Shown here: one piece after another, positions 1 through 8,172 of the stretch
How positions within the stretch are numbered: the first letter of the stretch is position 1
How the letters are laid out: every line of letters starts with the position of its first letter
NCBI GenBank assembly: GCA_945909635.1
Contig: OX246690.1
Coordinates: 372,001-436,000 of the forward strand
Direction of reading: 5' to 3'
DNA length: 64,000 nt
From: Clostridioides difficile_A
GTDB taxonomy: Bacteria > Bacillota > Clostridia > Peptostreptococcales > Peptostreptococcaceae
The notes under the pieces: generated by a model
The model's input: only the letters and a program-made list of their open reading frames with translations
The model's database searches: none
What the model was told of the DNA's origin: nothing
Position numbers and translations under genes: made by a program

Positions 1-67
1 AGTTAAATTTAATAATGAAATAACATATTGAGTAGTAGTTAAGAGCAATTAATTATCAGCTTTATTT

Positions 68-709
68 TTATATACAGCTATTTTTTCTTGAATATCCAAG
101 TACACTTATTACAAAAGAAACAATGAATAAGACTATAACTGTAGTGAAAGCCATCAACAAATAGGATTGAGTAGAAGTCATAATGGTAGAAAGTCCAGGT
201 CCATCCTCAAAATATTTGATAAAATAGAAAATAGGAACGACGAAAAGTAATCCTATTGTTTGTGCTGAACGGAAACCAAACCAATATGTAAGAGGTAAGC
301 AAATAGCAGTACAAGTAAGTGGCAAAATAATTGCTGCAATAATAGATAAGCCCAATATACTGATTTCAAAATTACCATAGAAAATACTGCTCATCAAACT
401 AAATATAATGCTTCCAGATAAACTAAAAATCAATGTGCATATAACAGAAATATATTTGCTTGCCACTACAGAATATCCACTAACAGGCATAGCTAATTGA
501 TATTTTTTCCAGTTTACATTCTCATCACTTGCAAAACTTATAATGTTTTGCATACCTATTGAAATAGAAAACATAATTGAAGTCATTAATCCAGCATATA
601 TCCCCATATTCATAATGAGAAGGATAATAGCTAATATTGCAATTATAATAAGTTTCTTATCAATACTTTTAAAAAAAAGATAGAAGTCTTTGTAAATTAA
701 TCCTCGCAT
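68..709 (-). CDS. ABC-2 type transporter permease
   Basis: Integral membrane protein of 213 residues with about six hydrophobic segments. It has the short charged N-terminus (MRGLIYKDFYLF) typical of ABC-2 permeases that partner YtrB/BcrA-type ATPases. It should form the membrane part of an exporter with the ATPase encoded just upstream. Its start lies inside the last codons of the ATPase gene (13-base overlap), and an AGGAGG at 716-721 fixes the ATG, so the two are translationally coupled. With the GntR regulator they form a three-gene minus-strand operon. The substrate is unknown; such operons often answer cell-wall-active antibiotics, which is family knowledge and not shown here. Confidence 0.85.
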   Translation of the reverse strand: MRGLIYKDFYLFFKSIDKKLIIIAILAIILLIMNMGIYAGLMTSIMFSISIGMQNIISFASDENVNWKKYQLAMPVSGYSVVASKYISVICTLIFSLSGSIIFSLMSSIFYGNFEISILGLSIIAAIILPLTCTAICLPLTYWFGFRSAQTIGLLFVVPIFYFIKYFEDGPGLSTIMTSTQSYLLMAFTTVIVLFIVSFVISVLGYSRKNSCI

Positions 710-1563
710 AATATTCCTCCTTTAATATAGAAAAGCATAATATCTTCCAATGTCGCATTATCAACAACTACATCCTTATATTTTCTTCTTGCAGTTTCTT
801 TATCATCAACTAAGCATTCTATACTCATATTTGTCTGTTTGCAAATAAGATAATCATCTTGTGAGATAGTTTTAAATTTTTCTTTTCCACACCTAATAAT
901 TCCATAATTATAGATTAAGTTATCTTTTTGTTCTTCAAAAATAATTTCTCCTTTATGAATTAGTATTACATAATCTGCAATTTTTTGTATATCTGATGTG
1001 ATATGGGATGAAAAGAAAATAGAGTGTTCTTCATCTTGTATGAATTCCAAAAACAAATCCAATATTTCATCTCTACTAACAGGGTCAAGCCCAGTTGTTG
1101 CTTCATCTAAAATTAGAAGTTTTGGCCTATGAGCCATAGCACATATAATAGAAAGTTTCATTTTCATTCCTTTGGAAAATGAGCCAATAGTTTTTTTTAA
1201 TGGAAGCTTGAATTTTTCTAGATAATGTTGATAAAGTGTATCATCCCATGACGTATATATGCCAGATAGTATTTTACTGATATGTTTTACAGTAAAAATA
1301 TCATGGAAATTGCACTCATCAAAGACAATACCAATATCATTTTTAATTGAATACGTTGCATTGTCTACCCCAAATATCTCAATTTTTCCAGCATCTTTTT
1401 TCAATTCATTCAGTATCAAATTAATTGTGGTACTTTTACCAGCTCCATTCTCTCCAATAAAGCCGACAATTCTACCTTTTGGAATACAAAATGAAACATC
1501 TTTTAATGAAAAATCATCAAAATTTTTATATAAGTTTTGAACTAAAACATTATTCTTTTCCAT
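697..1563 (-). CDS. ABC transporter ATP-binding protein (YtrB/BcrA type)
   Basis: A 288-residue ATPase with Walker A GENGAGKS at residues 37-44, a degenerate signature FSKGMKMK, Walker B LLILDEATTGLD and a switch histidine in SSHI. The last roughly 80 residues form an accessory C-terminal region, as in drug or lantibiotic-type exporters. It energises the permease encoded immediately downstream. It sits 13 bases after the GntR regulator gene and overlaps the permease gene. Expression is probably set by the regulator acting at the palindrome upstream of the operon. Confidence 0.9.
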   Translation of the reverse strand: MEKNNVLVQNLYKNFDDFSLKDVSFCIPKGRIVGFIGENGAGKSTTINLILNELKKDAGKIEIFGVDNATYSIKNDIGIVFDECNFHDIFTVKHISKILSGIYTSWDDTLYQHYLEKFKLPLKKTIGSFSKGMKMKLSIICAMAHRPKLLILDEATTGLDPVSRDEILDLFLEFIQDEEHSIFFSSHITSDIQKIADYVILIHKGEIIFEEQKDNLIYNYGIIRCGKEKFKTISQDDYLICKQTNMSIECLVDDKETARRKYKDVVVDNATLEDIMLFYIKGGILCED

Positions 1564-1576
1564 AGTTTACATCCCC

Positions 1577-1948
1577 TTAATCTTCATAGAATAATTTGAG
1601 AATATTGGTCATCTGCTCATAAGATATACCATGTGTTCGACCAATTTCTGAAACTTTTTGCAATAATTCTTCTGCTATTCGTAACTGTTCTTCTTGGATG
1701 AACTCTTTATTTTGACTAGATACAAAACTACCTTTACCAGACACAGTTTCAATAAATCCATCACGAGTTAAATCCTCGTATGCCCGTTGAACAGTAATTA
1801 CACTTATATGTAAATCTTTTGCTAGACTTCTCATAGATGGTAGCATCTCACCAGCAGATAATGTTCCATTCATTATAAGACTTTTAATCTGCAAACATAT
1901 TTGTTCATATATAGGTTTATCACTACTATTACTAATGATTATTTCCAT
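1577..1948 (-). CDS. GntR family transcriptional regulator (YtrA subfamily)
   Basis: A 123-residue regulator. The N-terminal winged helix (about residues 10-75, with MRSLAKDLHISVITVQRAYEDL as recognition region) is followed by only a short helical tail of about 45 residues. That is the YtrA layout, which lacks the large effector domain of other GntR classes. It is the first gene of a minus-strand operon with an ABC ATPase and permease, and YtrA members usually repress their own ABC operon. A perfect 15-base inverted repeat lies directly upstream and reaches into the ribosome binding site, which supports autorepression. Confidence 0.9.
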   Translation of the reverse strand: MEIIISNSSDKPIYEQICLQIKSLIMNGTLSAGEMLPSMRSLAKDLHISVITVQRAYEDLTRDGFIETVSGKGSFVSSQNKEFIQEEQLRIAEELLQKVSEIGRTHGISYEQMTNILKLFYED

Positions 1949-1956
1949 TTAATCCT

Positions 1957-2000
1957 CCTATACTGTACTTACTGTACTTGTTGGTTAAGTACAGTATAGG
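1957..2000. promoter_or_regulatory. Operator of the YtrA-type operon
   Basis: A perfect 15-base inverted repeat: left arm 1957-1971 and right arm 1986-2000, with core half-site TACTGTACTTA and a 14-base spacer. The spacer holds a further copy of the half-site (ACTGTACTTG, 1971-1980). The left arm touches the ribosome binding site of the GntR gene, so a bound repressor would cover the promoter or start region. The binding protein is inferred from position. Confidence 0.8.
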
Positions 2001-2142
2001 CCTATAAATCAGTCTTGTCAAGATAATAAATATAAAAGAGAGAATAATACAATAATTTATATGTTAGTCACCTTATATCTTTTTATGCTAAAATGGTGTT
2101 AAGAAATGAAACAAATACTATTTATATAAAAGGGGTAAGAAT

Positions 2143-3072
2143 ATGGATATAATAGATAATCTAAGGGTACAAGGGGTAGATGAGAAACTTATTGAAGATG
2201 TACTATATTTTAGACGTTATTATGCTCTAGAGAAAGATTTAGAATATAGGGTAACGAAGTCTAAAACTTATTTTTATGGAAGAGATATTTTGTCTATGTG
2301 TATAGCAGCTATTTTGGAAGAAGAAAATATATTATTATCAGGACCAAAAGCAACAGGAAAAAACTTACTTGCTGACAACTTGGGTGAGATATTTAATAGA
2401 CCTCAATGGAATACATCATTTCACATAAATACAGATAGTTCAACACTTATAGGTACAGACACATTTATAGATAATGAAGTTAAGCTTAGAAGGGGTTCTG
2501 TTTATGAATGTGCCATCAATGGGGGATTTGGTGTATTTGATGAAATTAATATGGCAAAGAATGATGCTGTAGTTGTAGTACATTCAGCTTTAGATTATAG
2601 AAGACTGATTGATGTTCCTGGATATGAAAGAGTAAATCTGCATCCAGCAACGAGATTTATTGGAACTATGAATTATGAATATGCAGGAACAAAAGAACTT
2701 AATGAGGCACTAGTATCTAGATTTATGGTAATAGATATTCCTCCTATAGAAGAAGATAAGTTGATGATGATTTTAAAAAATGAATTTCCAGATGCTGATG
2801 AAGAAAAATTAATGCATTTTGCAGGAATATTTCTAGATTTACAGTTGAAGTCTCAAAATGGTGAAATATCTAGTAAAGCTATTGACTTGCGTGGTCTCAT
2901 GGCATCACTTAAGACTATAAGAAGAGGGTTGAAACCAACTCTTGCAATTAACATGGGACTTACAGGAAAGACCTTCGATATATATGAGAAAGAAATGGTT
3001 GGAGATGTAATTAAAACTAGAATACCTAATAAATGGGAGAGTATAGATGTATTTCCAATAAGTCATATTTAA
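2143..3072 (+). CDS. MoxR-type AAA+ ATPase (NorQ/CobS-like)
   Basis: A 309-residue AAA+ protein of the MoxR class. The P-loop at residues 67-74 reads GPKATGKN, with Asn where Ser or Thr normally follows the lysine. Walker B is GVFDEIN, sensor 1 is FIGTMNYEY, and an arginine-finger region EALVSRF follows. MoxR ATPases work with VWA-domain proteins as chaperones or metal-insertion machines (NorQ-NorD, CobS-CobT). The next gene, 13 bases downstream, encodes such a VWA protein, so the two very likely form one complex. A GGGG ribosome binding site precedes the ATG. The client is unknown. The pair lies upstream of the cobalt uptake operon but is separated from it by a riboswitch leader. Confidence 0.85.
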   Translation: MDIIDNLRVQGVDEKLIEDVLYFRRYYALEKDLEYRVTKSKTYFYGRDILSMCIAAILEEENILLSGPKATGKNLLADNLGEIFNRPQWNTSFHINTDSSTLIGTDTFIDNEVKLRRGSVYECAINGGFGVFDEINMAKNDAVVVVHSALDYRRLIDVPGYERVNLHPATRFIGTMNYEYAGTKELNEALVSRFMVIDIPPIEEDKLMMILKNEFPDADEEKLMHFAGIFLDLQLKSQNGEISSKAIDLRGLMASLKTIRRGLKPTLAINMGLTGKTFDIYEKEMVGDVIKTRIPNKWESIDVFPISHI

Positions 3073-3085
3073 TATAGGTGAGATT

Positions 3086-4861
3086 ATGAAATGGATATAT
3101 GATGATTATGAATTTGAAAACAGAGCAAATAATTTATCTTGGACAATAGCTGGAGATTACAATGAAAGTATAGATATATCAGAAAAGGATTATTCTTCAA
3201 AAGAAATAGGTTTATATTTTGCAATAATTGCAGGTGCTAGAAGAAAGTATGTAGATTGGGACATAGTAAAAAAATACCTTACAAATAGAATACGAAAAGG
3301 ATATGACAAAGATATTATATTGGGTCTGATTCAAGTCATATTAAATACAATAGTTGAAGAAAAGGCTATTAAAGATAGACCAGGGATAGAAGATATAAGA
3401 AGAAATGCTTATAAAGATATTGTTTCACGTTTTACCAAAATACACAATGACAATATTATGGATAAAATTAAATATGCCTTTGTACTTTATAATATGGACA
3501 AGCATCCAGCATTAGATAGTCTAACTAGAAGAATAGTTAATGACATAAGGAATATAGATACAAATCAAGATATTATGGAGGTTTTAAAAGCATTAGATGT
3601 TATATATTTAACTTATTTTGAATATATGTTAAATGGAGAAGAAAGTAGTTCTACATATGATGAAAATAATGTAAAAGATGTTGATGTAAATTTTGATACA
3701 TTTGCTGATTTTATGTATGAAGAACTTTATAGTGATGAAGAAGAAAATATTATTGAAAGTGATATAGACTCTATATCTTCATCTATGCTTATAGAGGGAG
3801 TAGGAGATTTTGAGGATTCTCAATCTAGCAATTCAGCAGACAGAGTAATATATGTTGATGAAGAGACTGCAAATAAGATATATTCAAAGATAGAACATTA
3901 TTATGGGAAAACTTATTTGAGTAAAGGTGAAATTAAGAAGATTGAAACACAAAATTGTAGAAATGTTCATGAAGGGTGTAGAATACACTTTACAGATGGA
4001 GTTCTTAGAAGTGAGTGTAATAATGTATTCCAGTTAAAATATGTGACAAGGCAAAAAGAAAATAATTTAGGGAAATTTAGAGAACATGCTAGAATGTATA
4101 GACAACAGATAAAGAGATTAAAAGAAAGTTTAGCTAGAATTTTGATAGAAGAAAATGCTAAAACAAGAGTATACTCTGATTGTGGAACTATATTAGCAAA
4201 TAGGGCTTGGAGAGTGGGTAGAAGTAATAATAATAAAATATTTTATAAAGATATAGAAAATGAAAAAGGAAAGTATGTTATTGATATATTATTAGATGCA
4301 AGTGGTTCTCAAAGTAGAAATCAAGGAAATGTGGCAATTCAGGCGTATATAATTGCAAATGCCTTAACAGAGGTTGGCATACCAAATAGAGTTATGGGAT
4401 TTTCTAGTTTTTTGGATTATACAATATTAAAAAGATTTAAAGATTATGATGATAGTTTAAAAAATAGTGAAAATATATTTGAATACTTTTGTGCTGGTAA
4501 TAATAGAGATGGTTTAGCTATAAAATCTATATGTAGTGGTCTAATAAATAGAGATGAAGAAAATAAAATTTTGATAGTTCTTAGTGATGGAAGACCCAAT
4601 GATGTAAAGATAGGAAAAAATAGTGAGAGAACCTTAAGAGGAGAAAAAGCTTATAGAGGGATAGTTGGTTTAAGAGATACAGCTAATGAAGTAAGAAAAG
4701 CTAGGAAACAAAATATATTAGTATTAGGAGTATTCACAGGGAAAGAATCAGAGCTTGAGGCTGAAAGATTAATATATGGAAACGATTTTATATATTCAAG
4801 AGATATAACTAGATTTTCTGATGTGGTTTCGATGTATTTAAAGAAGATAATTAGAAATTAA
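3086..4861 (+). CDS. VWA-domain protein, NorD/CobT-like partner of the MoxR ATPase
   Basis: A 591-residue soluble protein. Residues 1-190 are helical and have no recognised domain. An acidic, low-complexity linker covers about 195-250. The C-terminal third is a von Willebrand A domain with an intact MIDAS motif DASGS at residues 404-408 and a later NNRDG segment. The stretch LIVLSDGRPNDV resembles the NorD and CobT VWA domains. It should be the substrate-binding partner of the upstream AAA+ ATPase. An AGGTGAG ribosome binding site precedes the ATG. No signal peptide is seen, so it is probably cytoplasmic. True cobaltochelatase CobT is unlikely, because a CobN-like subunit is absent nearby and clostridia make B12 by the anaerobic route. 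Confidence 0.8.
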   Translation: MKWIYDDYEFENRANNLSWTIAGDYNESIDISEKDYSSKEIGLYFAIIAGARRKYVDWDIVKKYLTNRIRKGYDKDIILGLIQVILNTIVEEKAIKDRPGIEDIRRNAYKDIVSRFTKIHNDNIMDKIKYAFVLYNMDKHPALDSLTRRIVNDIRNIDTNQDIMEVLKALDVIYLTYFEYMLNGEESSSTYDENNVKDVDVNFDTFADFMYEELYSDEEENIIESDIDSISSSMLIEGVGDFEDSQSSNSADRVIYVDEETANKIYSKIEHYYGKTYLSKGEIKKIETQNCRNVHEGCRIHFTDGVLRSECNNVFQLKYVTRQKENNLGKFREHARMYRQQIKRLKESLARILIEENAKTRVYSDCGTILANRAWRVGRSNNNKIFYKDIENEKGKYVIDILLDASGSQSRNQGNVAIQAYIIANALTEVGIPNRVMGFSSFLDYTILKRFKDYDDSLKNSENIFEYFCAGNNRDGLAIKSICSGLINRDEENKILIVLSDGRPNDVKIGKNSERTLRGEKAYRGIVGLRDTANEVRKARKQNILVLGVFTGKESELEAERLIYGNDFIYSRDITRFSDVVSMYLKKIIRN

Positions 4862-5004
4862 TCAAGATTATAAAAAATAATTTATATACATAAAAATATA
4901 AAAATGAATAAAATTTGTAAAAAATGTAGAAATTTTCACAGAAAAGGTATACAATGATTTATATAGCAAATGTTTTAAGAATAATTTAAAAATTAAATAT
5001 ATAA

Positions 5005-5200
5005 TATTATAGGTTCTTCAAGCAAGATTAATAGGGAAAAAGGTTAAATTCCTTTACAGCCCCCGCTACTGTGATGCAGACGAAACTTTTGTTAGCCACT
5101 ATGATGATATACTTTTATATTTCATGGGAAGGAAGAGGAGTAGGAAGAAGCTAAGTCAGGAGACCTGCCTAAAATATTAAAGTAATTTCTTCGGGGATGG
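5005..5200 (+). promoter_or_regulatory. Cobalamin (B12) riboswitch
   Basis: The leader of cbiM holds the classical aptamer elements. The 5' part starts near 5011; the conserved core with GCCCCCGCTACTGTGATG lies near 5060-5080, and GCCACT near 5095. The B12 box with AGTCAGGAGACCTGCCT is at 5154-5170. A terminator follows about 110 bases later. This is the arrangement of a transcriptional off-switch that lowers cobalt uptake when adenosylcobalamin is plentiful. The aptamer boundaries are approximate. Confidence 0.95.
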
Positions 5201-5277
5201 AGAAAGTTTCTTATAATAATTATACAGATATGTTCATTTTATGTGTTTGTGTTTGTATTTGGATTGTCGAAAATTAG

Positions 5278-5306
5278 AAGCCTAGCCATCGAGTTAGGCT
5301 TTTTTA
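5278..5306 (+). terminator. Riboswitch expression-platform terminator
   Basis: Arms AAGCCTA (5278-5284) and TAGGCTT (5295-5301) are followed by a T-run. The hairpin stands between the B12 aptamer and cbiM, so it is the likely regulated attenuator. Confidence 0.85.
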
Positions 5307-5381
5307 TTTTTATTTTTAAAATAAATCAGACATATATTATTTATATTTTAATTATTAGAAAGGGAGAGAGGGGATAGTAAA

Positions 5382-6134
5382 ATGAAACAAAATATCAAAT
5401 TAGGGGTTATAGCTGCACTTATGTTAATCATTTTAACTCCAGTTACATCGAATGCAATGCACATAATGGAAGGATACTTACCAGTAAAATGGTCTATAGC
5501 ATGGGGAGTTATATTTATACCATTTTTTTTAGTAGGACTAAAATCAATAGGAAAAATAGTAAAGCAAGACCCTAAAAAGAAAGTATTATTAGCGCTGTGT
5601 GGAGCATTTGTATTTGTATTGTCAGCACTAAAGATACCTTCAGTAACAGGAAGTTGTTCACATCCTACTGGAGTAGGTCTTGGAGCAATAATGTTTGGAC
5701 CAAGTGTAATGTTTGTTCTTGGAACTATAGTTCTAATATTCCAAGCATTACTATTGGCACATGGAGGAATAACTACTTTAGGAGCTAATGCTTTTTCAAT
5801 GGCTATTATAGGACCAATTATATCATTCTTAATATTTAAAGCATTAAAGAAAAAAGACGGAAATAATGCAATGCCAGTATTTCTTGCAGCAGCAATAGGA
5901 GATTTGGCTACATATACAGTAACTTCGATACAGTTAGCACTGGCTTTCCCAGACCCATCAGGTGGAGTGATGGCTTCAGCAATTAAGTTTTTAGGAATTT
6001 TCTTTATGACTCAAATACCAATAGCGATAGCAGAAGGTATACTTACTGTAATTGTATATAATTTAATTACAGAAAATGGAGAAAAAAGCATACTAGAAAA
6101 TAATGATAAAGGAGTTAAAGCTAATGAGTGCTAA
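5382..6134 (+). CDS. cbiM: Cobalt ECF transporter substrate-binding subunit CbiM
   Basis: A 250-residue membrane protein with an N-terminal hydrophobic signal-like segment. It is followed by the processed-type sequence NAMHIMEGYLP; the His just after the cleavage site is the metal ligand in CbiM/NikM. About seven membrane segments follow, with conserved SGSCSHPTGVGLG-like core residues (here VTGSCSHPTG). It is the S component that binds Co2+ for the CbiMNQO complex. First gene of the riboswitch-controlled operon; its end overlaps cbiN by 11 bases. Confidence 0.95.
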   Translation: MKQNIKLGVIAALMLIILTPVTSNAMHIMEGYLPVKWSIAWGVIFIPFFLVGLKSIGKIVKQDPKKKVLLALCGAFVFVLSALKIPSVTGSCSHPTGVGLGAIMFGPSVMFVLGTIVLIFQALLLAHGGITTLGANAFSMAIIGPIISFLIFKALKKKDGNNAMPVFLAAAIGDLATYTVTSIQLALAFPDPSGGVMASAIKFLGIFFMTQIPIAIAEGILTVIVYNLITENGEKSILENNDKGVKANEC

Positions 6135-6408
6135 AACAAAGACGAAAACTAATATATTACTACTTTTATTAGTAGTAGCTCTTATCATATTCCCATTACT
6201 TGTTAATTCGGGAGCTGAATATGGAGGAGCAGATGGTCAAGCTGAGAGTGAAATTACTAAGATAAATCCAGATTATGAACCATGGTTTAGTAGCCCATAT
6301 GAGCCACCAAGTGGAGAAATAGAAAGTTTATTATTCTCTGCACAAGCAGCGTTAGGTGCTGGTGTAATAGGGTACATATTAGGAGTTCAAAAAGGAAAGA
6401 GAAGTTAA
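6124..6408 (+). CDS. cbiN: Cobalt ECF transporter accessory subunit CbiN
   Basis: A small protein of 94 residues with one N-terminal and one C-terminal membrane segment flanking an extracytoplasmic loop (ADGQAESEI... YEPWFSSPYEPPSGEIESLLF), the CbiN layout. CbiN helps CbiM load cobalt. The ATG at 6124 is chosen because GGAG at 6111-6114 is nine bases upstream; an earlier in-frame ATG at 6103 has no such site. The start overlaps the end of cbiM, implying coupling. Confidence 0.93.
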   Translation: MSAKTKTKTNILLLLLVVALIIFPLLVNSGAEYGGADGQAESEITKINPDYEPWFSSPYEPPSGEIESLLFSAQAALGAGVIGYILGVQKGKRS

Positions 6409-6410
6409 TT

Positions 6411-7109
6411 ATGCTTATAATTGATAAATATGCATATACAAATAGATTAAGTAAAGTAAATCCAAATAAAAAAGTAGCCATAGGAGTAATCTTTCTGATT
6501 GCTTCTATGGTAATAAAAAATATATTTGTTTTAAGTGGAATTATGATTTTAATGAGTATTCTAGTTGTTTGTGTAGCTGGAATAGATTTAAAGAATTATT
6601 TAAAATTACTCAGAATACCAATGTACTTTTTATTTCTTAGTATAGGAATAACTCTTGTAAATATATCTTTTAATAAGGCAGACTTATTATATAGTTTTGA
6701 AATTTTTAGTTTCAATGTAGGAATATCAAAAGCATCTATTGACATGTCTATTCATGTGTTATTTAGAGCTATGTCTTGTTTGACTTGTGTATACTTTTGC
6801 ATACTTACAACACCTTTTAATCAATTAATATTCTTCTTTAAAAAAATGCATTTACCTGATACTTTTGTTGAGCTATCAATGTTAATATATAGGTTTATAT
6901 TCATATTTTTAGAAGAATTTTCAGAAATATATAAGTCACAAGAACTAAGATTTGGGTACATAAATTTAAAAACTTCATATAAATCCTTAGGAATTCTTGG
7001 AAGTATGCTGTACAAAAGACTTATGACAAGGTATGATGATATGTGTATATCATTAGACATAAAATTGTATGATGGTAAATTTCACATAGTAGGGGATAAT
7101 GATGTTTAA
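6411..7109 (+). CDS. cbiQ: Cobalt ECF transporter transmembrane subunit CbiQ
   Basis: A 232-residue T component of an ECF transporter, with four to five membrane helices. The cytoplasmic coupling region contains ...ARFGYINLKTSYKSLG-like and YKRLMTRYDDMCISL segments that contact the ATPase. Transmits ATP hydrolysis by CbiO to the CbiMN substrate module. It starts two bases after cbiN stops, and its 3' end overlaps cbiO by 11 bases. Confidence 0.93.
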   Translation: MLIIDKYAYTNRLSKVNPNKKVAIGVIFLIASMVIKNIFVLSGIMILMSILVVCVAGIDLKNYLKLLRIPMYFLFLSIGITLVNISFNKADLLYSFEIFSFNVGISKASIDMSIHVLFRAMSCLTCVYFCILTTPFNQLIFFFKKMHLPDTFVELSMLIYRFIFIFLEEFSEIYKSQELRFGYINLKTSYKSLGILGSMLYKRLMTRYDDMCISLDIKLYDGKFHIVGDNDV

Positions 7110-7920
7110 AATAAATAATTTAACTTATCAATATGAAAAGAATGCCAATGCATTATTAAACATTAATATGGATTTCTCAAAGGGAAATGTTATAGGTATA
7201 ATTGGTTCAAATGGTTCAGGAAAATCAACATTATTTATGAATTTAATGGGTATATTAAAACCTACATCTGGAGAAATTCTTTTTAAAGAAGAAAAATTAA
7301 AATATGATAAGAAAAGTTTGTATAATCTTAGAAAAAATGTGGGTATTGTCTTTCAAGACCCAGAAAAACAAATTTTCTATTCAAAAGTATACGATGATAT
7401 AGCATTTGCAATGAGAAATATTGGTATAGATGAAAAAATAATTAAAGAGAGAATAAATAAAGCTCTAGTAGCTGTTAATGGAATAGATTTTATAGATAGA
7501 CCAGTACATTTTTTAAGTTATGGTCAGAAAAAAAGGGTAGCGATAGCATCAGTTATAGCAATGGAAAATGAAATTATATTGCTTGATGAGCCTACAGCTG
7601 GTTTAGACCCAGTAAGTACTAGGTCTATTGTAGATATAATAAAGGGATTGAATAAAGATAATATAAAAATAGTAATATCCAGTCATGATATGAATTTAAT
7701 GTATGAAATATGTGATTATATATATGTATTGGATAAGGGGATTTTAATTGATGAAGGAAAGGCAGAAAATGTATTTGTAAATGAAAATAACATTATACAA
7801 GCTGGCTTAGAATCCCCATGGTTAGTAAAGGTACACAAAAATATGAACCTACCTTTATTTAAGAAAGAAGAAGATTTGTATAAGTACTGGAAAGAAAGAG
7901 AACTTAATACAAACAAATAA
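7099..7920 (+). CDS. cbiO: Cobalt ECF transporter ATPase CbiO
   Basis: A 273-residue ABC ATPase. Walker A GSNGSGKS is at residues 36-43, the Q-loop is VFQDPEKQ, the signature is LSYGQKKR, Walker B is IILLDEPTAGLD, and the switch His is in SSHD. It powers cobalt import. Two adjacent ATG codons (7099 and 7102) could both serve as start. Last gene of the operon, with a strong terminator 70 bases downstream. Confidence 0.94.
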   Translation: MMFKINNLTYQYEKNANALLNINMDFSKGNVIGIIGSNGSGKSTLFMNLMGILKPTSGEILFKEEKLKYDKKSLYNLRKNVGIVFQDPEKQIFYSKVYDDIAFAMRNIGIDEKIIKERINKALVAVNGIDFIDRPVHFLSYGQKKRVAIASVIAMENEIILLDEPTAGLDPVSTRSIVDIIKGLNKDNIKIVISSHDMNLMYEICDYIYVLDKGILIDEGKAENVFVNENNIIQAGLESPWLVKVHKNMNLPLFKKEEDLYKYWKERELNTNK

Positions 7921-7991
7921 TTAAGCCCTAAACCTATTTTAAAAAAATAGATTTATATATAATAACCCTTAACCTAGACCCCTTAAAGGTG

Positions 7992-8027
7992 CCTTATGAT
8001 TCCCCAAATCATAAGGTTATTTTTTTA
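7992..8027 (+). terminator. Terminator of the cbiMNQO operon
   Basis: A 10-base inverted repeat (CCTTATGATT at 7992-8001, complement at 8007-8016) followed by a run of T. It closes the cobalt operon. The remainder up to pcrA at 8173 is AT-rich with no gene seen. Confidence 0.9.
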
Positions 8028-8172
8028 TTAAATAATAAAATAAATTACATGTAAAGTGTTATTTAATTGTAATATATTGGAAATAATCTATTAGTATAAT
8101 ACATAATTATAATTTGAAGTAATTCATATTTTAGATTAAAATATATTTATGGCTGTTAACAGGAGGAGAAAT

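Noticed and set aside
2143..4861. Aerobic cobaltochelatase CobS-CobT
   Set aside because: No CobN gene is present nearby, the organism type uses the anaerobic B12 pathway, and the pair is not under the adjacent B12 riboswitch.
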